DNA from: Patellaria atrata CBS 101060
Taxonomy: Eukaryota > Ascomycota > Dothideomycetes > Patellariales > Patellariaceae
Reading direction: 5' to 3'
NCBI GenBank assembly: GCA_010093705.1
Contig: MU006089.1
Coordinates: 229,570 to 293,569 of the forward strand
Length of the DNA: 64,000 nucleotides
The position numbers and the translations under genes are program-made. Shown here piece after piece: positions 55,504 through 64,000 of the stretch; position 1 is the first letter of the stretch, and every line of letters begins with the position of its first letter. The notes under the pieces are model-generated. The model made no database searches. It saw only the letters and a list, made by a program, of their open reading frames with translations, and had not been told where the DNA came from.

Positions 55504-56620
55504 TTTGTTAGTCTTATTATACGAAAAGAAGGTGTCCTTTGGATGGGTCAATAGACATTTAGGTTCTCTCTGGGGCGTTCTGGTGATACCGTAAGCGATG
55601 ACTGAATGATATACGAGGGTGATGAGATAATATTTGTAATCTGTTCTGCAAATTCGACTTTCATGACCCTGCTTTATATTTTGACCTTTTCTTGTTTGTC
55701 TTGTTACTCACTAATTGTGATGCTCAACATCAGCTCTTACCCAAGCCATTATGTGGCCGTACATTCACACAAAATATGGTTTCCGACTTTGCCATACAAG
55801 CTAACTGAAATCCCATAATAGGAACACCTAGAAGCTGGACCTAACATCTTAGGGGAAGGGAAATAGGAATGAAAGAAACTCAACTAGTTGCAGGTAGTTA
55901 ATATCATCTCCTATCGGGCAATTCCTATCTACTATGCCCATGTAAATCCCGTTTCAAACTTCGCCGTAAACATCATGTGAACCCCGTTCCGAGCCGAAGT
56001 TGGTAGACGGTCGGTAACGCGTACGGCAAGTCGGGTGTACTGCACAGTACAAGAACCGAGGGACGCGAAACCAACAGAAAAATAGATACCGGGAGATAAT
56101 AATAGACGTAGAAGTTGCGACGGGTCTTATATATCTTCACGTCGTTCCATTCTGATATACGGTAGACTCATCCCTAAGGGTGATTCCGACTTCTCCGTCA
56201 CGTTCGTATACATCGTAGACGTTTCGTATACAGTAGAGTTGAGGATGTCCTAGTATGGCCATAGCGTCCAGAATTGCCAACAGATACCAGGTAAGTGCTA
56301 AACTACCTTTCAGGTGTTTTTTGGATCGTTGTAAAAATAAGCGGTGAATTTGTAGCAACAACCTTGAAATTCTAGTAATCTGGTTAGAAACCGTTAGGTG
56401 GTCCATGTGTCCACGTTGTCTTGACGATCACGGAGTAGCGCACTCTTAGCGTGGAAATTTATTCCTGTCTGCTATCTCGCGTGTCTCGCTTACTTCCGAT
56501 AAGGAAAATCTCATGCAGTACATCGTCATTCCTTCGCGCACTCCAAACCCCTTTCTTCGAAATTTTTACCTTCTTTCTATCATATATACAACTTCTCATC
56601 GCGTAGGTCCGTAAACAAAA
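55504..56620. other. Intergenic region, nothing recognised
   Basis: 1.1 kb. An ATG-initiated minus-strand ORF at 56137-56406 (89 codons) has no recognisable motif and was not called. A pyrimidine-rich leader (56520-56600) precedes the helicase start. Confidence 0.45.
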
Positions 56621-59579
56621 ATGTCAGACGTGAGACTCCCAAGCGGCGCTCTGACGAGGACTACCGAGCAATTTGATCTCACAAATGACGATTTTGAAAC
56701 GGATTCGCGCGCCTTCAAAGCTCCAAGATTAGACAATCGTGTTCCATCATCTTCAAGAGATATCGCTATTGCAAATAACGGTGCAAACGGCACTGAGGAA
56801 GACTATGATGAAGTGGTTAATTTACCAGATGCGTCTCAAAATGTCGACGATACATGTTCGAGATGTATGGGTCCCTCCCTAAGAAAATCGTAGGTGTGCA
56901 CTGTTACAAGAGTCACGCGACAGTTGGCGAAATGGTCATGCTCAGTCGGGAGCCTCACAATCGATACGACTCGAATGCGATCCAAGTCCAGAATGTACGG
57001 CGCGAGCAGGTTGGCCATATCCCTAGGGATGTGGCCACGAGACTAGCGAAGTATATGGATAGGAATGAGCTCCTCGTCGAAAGGTGTATTACGGGCGAGA
57101 TGGGGCATTTTGAATGCTCTATAATGTTGAAGCTCTTTGGGCCGAATGATCCCATTGTACGCGCAGAGTTGAAATCTAGAATGCAAGCTGATAGGCTTCC
57201 GTTGAACGATCTGAACAATAGAATTAGAGATGAGGCAGAGAGGGAGAAGGAGAGATTGAAACAGCTAGCCGCTATTCAAAAGAACCGTACTATGGCTGGG
57301 AATGGCGGTAGACAGTTCGCCGCGAATCCGGACTCTCAATATGCCCCAGGTATCAGCCATGACCCTTCCGTCAATGACTTCTTACCGTCTAATCACTTAA
57401 TAGGATCTTCGCAAGGTTTGGGATCCGTCCAGAATCTGGACAACATCATCCAAGGAGTGAGCGTTTCAACCCTAGGAACGTTGACCAAGTCATTGAGAAG
57501 TTCGGTAACGGTGAGGATATTCTAGTAAGTCGACCTGCCAACTCTTTCCGTGTGCTCACTCTAACCTTTAAATAGTCAAAGTTACCGATGGCTAATCAAC
57601 CTGAAGCCACTGAGGCCGAACTCTACCCTTTCCAAAGACAGGTAAGCCCAGTGTCTCCAGAGCTGTTAAGTATTCATGTATCTGATTTCTTTTTAGGGTT
57701 TACAGTGGATGCTTGATCGAGAAAACCCGCAGCTTCCAGCAACATCGAAAGACACGGTCCAACTGTGGACTAAATCAGCCCGTGACTCAAGTATTTACAT
57801 TAATATTGCAACTAAATTTCCTCTCCCAGGTACAAACCCGTACTCGCAAGTGGTGGTATTCTTGTTGATGATATGGGTTTGGGAAAAACAGTCCAAATGA
57901 TCTCACTAATTATGGCCGATAGGGCTATTGGTCCTAAAGTAGTCACCGACGTGTCTAACGCCACTCTGATACTTGCTCCATTGAGCGTTATGAGTAATTG
58001 GAGCTCTCAGATCGCCCGCCATGTTAAATCTTCACATGCGCTCCGTGTACTAATGTATCATGATACGAAGAAGCAGACCCTGGACTTGAAGAAAATCAAG
58101 AACTTTGATGTTATCATAACAACGTACGAGAGTGTGGCTTCCGAATATTGGAACAAGGGTGCCCACAATAAAATCCCTACTAAGACTGGTGTGTTCTCCA
58201 TCAAATGGCGCCGACTAGTGCTAGATGACGGTCACAACATCCGAAGCCCTCAGGCTAAGAAGGCTATTGCCGCCTCCAGCTTGTTGGCACATTCAAGATG
58301 GTTGCTAACTGGAACACCTATCATCAATTCTCTTAAAGACTTGTTTTCCCTCGTCAAGTTCCTGAGACTTTCGGGCGGTCTGGAGGGATTCGACCTGTTC
58401 AAGACTGCTTTGATGAGACCTGTTAATCAAGGAGATGAGAGGGGTAATAAACTTCTCCAGTTACTTATGGGAAGTATCTGCCTTCGACGCAAGAAGGATA
58501 TGAAGTTTATCGACTTGCGACTCTCGGAGATATCCGAGTACCTACATAAGATCAACTTCCTACCCCACGAACAGGAGAAATACAAAGGCCTCGAAGCCGA
58601 AGCCAAGGGAACCTTAGCCACTTACCAGAGAGGAGAAGGCGAAGACAGCACTTTTACCCATCTTCTCGATATCTTGCTCCGTATGCGTCAAGTCTGTAAT
58701 CATTGGAAGCTATGTGGCGAAAAGCGTATTGCAGACCTTATGTCTCTTCTCAAAAAGCAGCAGACAGTAGGCCTTACGCCTGAGAACATTGTCGCTTTGC
58801 AAGATATGCTTACACTGAGCATCGAGTCTCAAGACGACTGTCCGGTCTGCTTAGATCCACTCAAAGAACCTGTAATCACATGTTGCGCCCATGTCTTCTG
58901 TGCACCTTGTTTGGAGGGGGTCATAGAGACCCAGCACAAGTGTCCCATGTGCCGTGCTGAGCTTCCAGCCTTTTTCACACATACCGTCAAACCGCGCCCC
59001 GAGTGCCCGGAGCAAGAAGAAGAAACATCAGATATCGACACGGAAACATCGAGTAGCAAAGTCGAAGCCTTGATGTCTGTCCTCAAGGCTTCGCAGGACA
59101 ATAAAGGTACAAAGACGGTGGTGTTTTCCCAATGGACGAAATTCCTCAACATGGTCGAACCTCACCTCACCGACGCCGGCATCATCTTCACCAGAATCGA
59201 TGGTACGATGCCACCAGTGGCACGTGACTCTGCTATAAATTCTCTCGAAACCGACGAGAAGTGTACTGTGATGCTTGCGAGCTTGAGCGTTTGCTCCGTC
59301 GGCCTAAATCTGATCGCGGCGAACCAGGTCGTGCTGGCCGATAGTTGGTGGGCACCGGCTATCGAGGACCAGGCCGTGGACAGGGTGCACAGACTCGGAC
59401 AGAAGAGGGAGTGCAGGGTTTTTAGGCTGGTGGTAGAGGGGAGCATAGAGGAGAAGGTGCTCCAAATCCAGGAGGATAAGAGGAAGCTAATGGCTTTGGC
59501 TTTTTCGGAAAAGGAGGAGAGCAGGAAGAAGGGGAAGACGGCTAGGTTGGCGGACGTCCAGAGGTTCTTGGCAAGGTAA
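56621..59579 (+). pseudogene. HIRAN-SNF2-RING helicase/ubiquitin ligase (HLTF/RAD5-like), apparently frame-broken twice
   Basis: The family (HLTF/Rad5) remodels stalled replication forks and ubiquitinates PCNA. Parts in order: a disordered N-terminus; HIRAN domain (MYGSLPKKIVGVHCY ... VGHIPRDVATRLAKYM); an SNF2 ATPase with MGLGKTVQMISL (motif I) and LVLDDGHNIRSP (motif II, DDGH where DEGH is usual); a C3HC4 RING inside the helicase (CPVCLDPLKEP ... CPMCRAEL); and the SNF2 C-terminal lobe ending DRVHRLGQKRECRVFRL. Introns are inferred at 56813-56862 (weak donor GTGGTT), about 57523-57575 and about 57643-57697. Two further frame changes are not solved by good introns: near 57455 (LDNIIQG then SERFNPRNVDQVIEKFG in another frame) and near 57842 (TNP then LASGGILVDDMGLGK). 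From 57873 the frame is open for 568 codons. Sequencing errors could also explain it. Confidence 0.7.
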
Positions 59580-60119
59580 GGGAAAATATTGTTGGAACGG
59601 TAATTTACGTCTTTACTTTGTTTTGGTATAGGGCGGGCTTTTTTTCATCTTATACCTTGTATAATTACTCTTGGTGCGGTCCTGTGAAAGAAAAGTATGC
59701 ATCGCTGTACGTAAGGGTAGGGGCTGGGGTTCGTTAATACAATATTAGAAACTTCTCTTTAAGAACTAATGCACGAAATTATATTGATAAAGCAAAAGTA
59801 CAAGATAGCAGCATAGAATATTCTTTTGCTCCAGATATATAACTAGAACTATGCTAAAGCTTCAATTAAATCCATACAATCGTAAACCATAGGCGCAGAG
59901 AATTGCAAAGAACCTCATATATCGGGTAGTCGCAACGCCTCTCGCCCAGAAAGGAGTCAATTACACAGAGCAATGAAAAAGAATAGGCACGAGTGATAGT
60001 TACTCATATCGCATCAGCCAAGAAAGGGATCATGGAGAAGAGGTCTTCCGCCAGATTTACATGAAATCGTCACTTTAATTGAGTTAGAATAACGCATACT
60101 CGAACGGACTACAGAAGAC
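59580..60119. other. Convergent 3' intergenic region
   Basis: This 540-bp AT-rich spacer between the helicase and HCR1 stops presumably holds 3' UTRs. Nothing else was recognised. Confidence 0.5.
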
Positions 60120-61048
60120 TTACTCTCCGAAGTCATCGTCAAAGGCTGTTGTATCTGCCTTGTAGGAGATGTCTCTGCTAGCCACGAGACTGTTTTTGGT
60201 TTTCGCAGCCTTCGTTTTCTTTCCGCCTTTCTCTGCCGCCTTCTCCTCCTTCATCTTTTCGTTCGATAGAGTCGTGAGGCCGCTAGCAATCTTCTTGATC
60301 TGTTCACTAGGGAGGTCTTTGCTTATTTGCTTTGTAAGTTCCTGGAGGAATAACACATAGGCGCCCTTCTTTGAGTTTTGTGAAATGAGCGGGACCAGTG
60401 TTTCCCGAAGCTTTGTAAATTGGTCCTTCGTATTGGGATCGAAGATCTTTAGTGCGGAGAGATCGAGAGTACTCGTTGGATCATTTGTGTCCTGTACTGT
60501 TACAGGCTTTACGCTCCGCGACTTTATTCCAGCGGCCCCACCGAAGAGATCTTCGGCGTGCTTGAGGTCGGCATCTTTTTCGGTTTGCCTTAGTCTCGCC
60601 CGCCTGGTTGCTTCGTCCTCTTCTTCCTCGCTGCTCTCTTCTTCCTCCAACTGCCTTCTCCTCATGTTTTCCATGCGCTTTTCTTCTATGCGTTGCGCGC
60701 GTGACTTGTGATTGGCCTTTGCCTCAGCCTCAGCTTTCGCTTTGGCCTCAGCGGCCTTCTTTGCTTTCTCGCGCTCTACCTCGGAGTCTTCTGCGGCATC
60801 CCATGATTCTAGGACCTGAAGTTGATGTTAGTGGACAATAAAAGCTTCCGGGACCGCGAAGACGCACGTCATCATCTTCCTCCTCGTCGTCGAACTTGCC
60901 ACGTCTAACAATTGGGGCAGGAGGGGAGGATGGAGGAGTGCTATCCTCCTCTTCATCATCTGTTACACATGGAGTATGGTTAGCACTCAGATATGCTTTA
61001 TGCGGCTATCGCGAAATGGGACGTCATACCCCACTTGGAGGGCGCCAT
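60120..61048 (-). CDS. HCR1: Translation initiation factor eIF3 subunit j
   Basis: eIF3j associates loosely with eIF3 and the 40S decoding site; in yeast it also acts in 20S rRNA processing and termination. Exons 61030-61048, 60868-60959 and 60120-60815 give 268 aa, the usual size. The start MAPSKWDDEEED is the family signature (Trp followed by an acidic run). The middle is a Lys/Glu/Ala-rich coiled coil (residues about 45-115). The conserved part LKHAEDLFGG, then FDPNTKDQFTKLRETLVPLI and KKGAYVLFLQELTKQI, forms the dimer fold. The tail ends in the acidic TTAFDDDFGE. Introns are 70 and 52 bp. It is divergent from the next gene. Confidence 0.94.
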
Positions 61049-61950
61049 TGAGAGTGAGCGATCAGAACTTGATGCGAACGAAAGTGTGATCTGTAGATAA
61101 GCGTCGGTGGTTAGATTAGGGTTGGTGAATTCGGATTTGAAGGGCAACTGATATTATGTGTCTATGAAAGGGAGAGGTTTTGTGGAAAGAGAGAGAGGTT
61201 TAAAATTGTGGGTGGGGAGAAAATGTCCCCGCGGTTACCTCAGAACTAAAAGTTAGAGGTGGCTCGTTTGGCAGGGACCCGTGCCCGACGCATTCCGCAT
61301 GAACGCCCAACCACGTTATCATCTTTTCCATTGCATCTATAAAAAGAAAATACAAAACTATACTGTTCTATACCATCTGCTCCTCATAATCCATCTAGCC
61401 GTATCATAGTCGATATCGATTACAAAATAAAGCAAGGAGAGAGCTACGAAAGGTACAGAGCAGCGCCTTTGCTAAACCCTCTTCATTACATGCAAAAGCT
61501 ATCTTTTCTGGTCCAGGAAGTACATGTAGCCCAAAATGGCGAAGCTTGAGGTAGGAATCATGGTCAGGACCTTTCTCCCAATATATCAACTGTACAATTA
61601 CACTTTCTAGTAATTTATAGCGGAAAAGATCTGGAAATTTGGAAGGGAGCACGGGGGTAGCGCGATCACGTGTTTTGGCACGGGCCGAGTCGCGTCGCGG
61701 TAGACACTTTATGATAATCGTAAATTCCTCAACACTGTGAAAACTTTCCCAATTTATTTGACTTCCCCCTAACCGCCAGTCTCTTTGCCGTTTCAAATTG
61801 AATCTTTGCTTCACTGTATTTCTCAATGACTCTTTACAACGTAACGAAACCCCACATATCAAAACCGAGCTTCCAAGCGTTTCTTCTGTCAGGCAGCTCA
61901 AAGTTCCAATTTATCCTAAAATCATCATCCCGTTCACTCATGTGGGCACA
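61049..61950. promoter_or_regulatory. Divergent intergenic region upstream of HCR1
   Basis: About 900 bp between opposite start codons. The open frame on the plus strand begins at 61798 with a TTG codon, not ATG, so the part up to 61950 is taken as leader. A minus-strand ORF at 61404-61901 (165 codons) has no recognisable features and overlaps this leader. Confidence 0.45.
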
Positions 61951-63954
61951 ATGGTGAAATACGTCTCTATTCGATCTCGTCCATCCTCTCTTTCTCATAC
62001 CATATACGAAGCGCTCGTCAGCCGTGCTATCGAACACAAGCTCTCCGACCTCTTAACCCCCTCCGTTCTCCTTCCACTCCGCGCAAAAGCAGAACCCGCC
62101 GAAGTTACCCCGACGTTATTTAAGATTCTGAGGATCCAAGACAGAGGATGGTCGAAAGAAGACTGGCAAGCATGGATAGATAATCTGGGTGTGGTGGAGT
62201 GGAAAGATCTGATTGAGACCTTAGACCAGGGAGAGATCAAAGAATGGATTACGGGACCTGCGGATGATGAAGTGGATGAGGAAGGGATGGCGGAAGAGCA
62301 AGGTTGTTTGCTAGATTCCTTTGAAATTGGAAATCTTTTGCTCCAGAACTTGCGGAACGTCAACCAAGCGTTATTACATTGCCGGGCTATCTTTGAGTCC
62401 GAGCAAGATACAAAGGACATTTCTCGGGAGGAAATTGGCCAGGTTACCAGTGATATCGTAAAAGGACTCGACCTACTTGACGTTGCAGCTGCGTTCACTC
62501 GAGAAACGAGCAAGGCCCAAACGGAGGAGTCGGTATTTGAACATAAGTATCCTGATCCTGCGACAGAATCATCAGATCAACATGAGAAGAAGAGTTCGAA
62601 GAAGCGTAAACTGGATTCTAATACTAGCTCAAAACAATTACCTCCTCCCGATACAGATAGTTCAAGCAATCGAAATAGTATCGGAAGCAGACCGCAAGAA
62701 CTGTCGAAAAAGCTTAAAGAATCCTTGATTTCTACTAGAGTACGCAGCTATAGCCACAAACATAACTTCCTCGCCCAGCCTACCGTTCCTGTAAACGACG
62801 AGGACTATGAACTATACCTGAAGGATGTGTATAGGTTCGCGCGGCAAAGCGGCCTCAAGCGCAAACGCGCAATAGCATGCGTGATTGAAGCTGTTGAAGT
62901 GCTACCTGAAACGTTGAGATGTCATCAACAGCTTTTGTTTGCGTCTCCATCAACTGAATTGTTGGATGGGAATTTGGAAGAACCTCCAACTGAAGATCAA
63001 GAAATGCCACTTATAGTCTCTGACGCGGAGACAGAGATCAAAACCCGAGCGCCAATAGTTCGTGAAGGGCAATTATTGACGCCGGTGGCAAGTTTTTCGA
63101 GGCAATATCCGGTAGAATTACCACATCCAAAACTGGAAGCCCCAGCTCGAAAGAATGATAACCAAACTGAGAGCGCTAGTAATGGGAGAAAAAAGAAGTT
63201 CAAGAAGGCCAAAGACATGCAAACTACACCTCAATCGAGTTCGTTGCAAAACTCATCGAAACCAGCTACTCTTGATGAATTTGACAGCTCTGATAGACGG
63301 AGTAAATCACTCCGCAAGCGAGAGAGAAAACGTGACCGCAAAGCAAACCAGAACCACTCATTCACTAACAGCTTACTCTCTGACAACAAGCGATTCCCTC
63401 AAGGCACGGTGACACCTTCGCAACATTTTGTTTCCACTAGTCCCGCTACAGAGGTAACCTCAATACTACAAGCACGATCGCCATCCCTAGAATTGGGTAC
63501 ATCTTTCTCTCACATTGGGCCGTCCATAAAATCATTTGAAAAGAGGTCTTCTTTTATGAACCAGAGACTGAACCTTCCTGGAAGGAGAATTATTCCTGAG
63601 AGTCCGGAAATTGGAGATAGCATTACTGTGTATTCTAGATCAAAGCGAGAGCGTGTCGATAGGGAAAATAAATCTAACTCGCAAAAGCACCTATTCGACT
63701 CGATCGCACCACAGACAATGCCTGGATCTACGGGTAAAGGAAATGAAGTCGAGAACTTCCTTACCCCCAATGGAGAAGCAATCCCCTACGGACTTCCAAC
63801 TTCCGCACGAAGACGTGTCTCATTTGATATGATATCTCCAATGGAGCAGCATTTTCCAAGCCCAATGATTCGCCCAGCGAAGCCGGCGATGAGGATTGGC
63901 CCGAATGCGAACAATGGAGAGAAGAGGGACCCTCTAGGGGAGAAAAACATTTAA
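61951..63954 (+). CDS. Large basic, mostly disordered protein of unknown function (667 aa)
   Basis: The first true ATG gives MVKYVSIRSRPSSL. An N-terminal alpha-helical region (residues 10-200) holds YEALVSRAIEHKLSDLLTPS, then GWSKEDWQAWIDNLGVVEW and an acidic patch. From about 205 the protein is disordered, with several nuclear-localisation-type clusters: KKSSKKRKL, GRKKKFKKAK and RKRERKRDRK. A short ordered island near 275-320 reads YELYLKDVYRFARQSGLKRKR. The C-terminus has ARRRVSFDMISP, a possible phosphatase-docking (RVxF-type) motif. I do not recognise the family. The basic clusters suggest a nuclear or nucleolar protein. The gene ends within the window; an upstream 5' exon cannot be excluded. 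Confidence 0.7.
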   Translation: MVKYVSIRSRPSSLSHTIYEALVSRAIEHKLSDLLTPSVLLPLRAKAEPAEVTPTLFKILRIQDRGWSKEDWQAWIDNLGVVEWKDLIETLDQGEIKEWITGPADDEVDEEGMAEEQGCLLDSFEIGNLLLQNLRNVNQALLHCRAIFESEQDTKDISREEIGQVTSDIVKGLDLLDVAAAFTRETSKAQTEESVFEHKYPDPATESSDQHEKKSSKKRKLDSNTSSKQLPPPDTDSSSNRNSIGSRPQELSKKLKESLISTRVRSYSHKHNFLAQPTVPVNDEDYELYLKDVYRFARQSGLKRKRAIACVIEAVEVLPETLRCHQQLLFASPSTELLDGNLEEPPTEDQEMPLIVSDAETEIKTRAPIVREGQLLTPVASFSRQYPVELPHPKLEAPARKNDNQTESASNGRKKKFKKAKDMQTTPQSSSLQNSSKPATLDEFDSSDRRSKSLRKRERKRDRKANQNHSFTNSLLSDNKRFPQGTVTPSQHFVSTSPATEVTSILQARSPSLELGTSFSHIGPSIKSFEKRSSFMNQRLNLPGRRIIPESPEIGDSITVYSRSKRERVDRENKSNSQKHLFDSIAPQTMPGSTGKGNEVENFLTPNGEAIPYGLPTSARRRVSFDMISPMEQHFPSPMIRPAKPAMRIGPNANNGEKRDPLGEKNI

Positions 63955-64000
63955 CACACTCTACTAATGATCATGAATCGGGAGCTGCGGCGGACTCGCA

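Noticed and set aside
56137-56406. Minus-strand ORF of 89 codons upstream of the helicase
   Set aside because: It has an ATG, but no signal peptide, domain or conserved motif; length is within chance for this region.
57765-57829. A 65-bp GT-AG intron that would repair the second frame change in the helicase
   Set aside because: It would remove the conserved LWTKSARD…IATKF block and has a poor GTGGAC donor, so a true frame change or base error is more likely.
61404-61901. Minus-strand ORF of 165 codons between HCR1 and the next gene
   Set aside because: No recognisable features and it overlaps the leader of the plus-strand gene; treated as chance.

Overview
The window looks like 64 kb of nuclear DNA from a filamentous ascomycete (Pezizomycotina). 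The evidence is dense genes on both strands, spliceosomal introns of about 46-160 bp with GTRNGT donors and CTAAC/CTGAC-like branch sites, and single-copy orthologues of typical ascomycete genes such as ATG1, IRE1, MPC1 and SAD1. A leotiomycete is my guess from the flavour of the proteins, but nothing in the sequence proves it. I saw no rRNA, tRNA or CRISPR. Gene models were built by eye from reading frames, splice signals and remembered family conservation; the splice phases I checked add up to whole open frames.

Left edge (1-1318): the 3' part of a hAT DNA transposon. It holds the last 70 codons of the transposase, a convergent 188-codon ORF of unknown function, eight copies of the palindrome CGTACG, and a terminal sequence ending CCACACTG. 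It stops about 100 bp before the start codon of the mismatch-repair gene MSH3 (1422-5017).

5-30 kb: a 47-residue secreted basic peptide; mitochondrial Met-tRNA synthetase; a flavin monooxygenase; ribosomal protein uL5 (RPL11) divergent from spliceosomal SmB; mitochondrial pyruvate carrier MPC1; the 16-exon purine gene ADE17; a mitoribosomal protein of the superoxide-dismutase fold; a cysteine-rich single-pass membrane protein; the unfolded-protein sensor IRE1; and chaperonin CCT2 divergent from the dead ubiquitin protease SAD1.

31-46 kb: a two-span membrane protein, COQ10, a tRNA m3C methyltransferase, mevalonate kinase ERG12, a Ser/Ala-rich secreted protein, a gene-poor stretch of about 3.4 kb, and autophagy kinase ATG1.

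47-64 kb: the more accessory part. It holds an MFS transporter, a secreted class-3 lipase, a polytopic membrane protein, a protein with an N-terminal domain like that of fungal STAND/NLR proteins, a HIRAN-SNF2-RING helicase that appears frame-broken at two places, eIF3j (HCR1), and a large basic, disordered protein of unknown function.

Most genes are unlinked housekeeping functions, and I see no biosynthetic cluster. The points most worth a second look are the hAT end beside MSH3, extreme micro-exons (5 nt in ADE17, 9 nt in SMB1, ATG-only first exons in RPL11 and CCT2), and the apparently decaying helicase.
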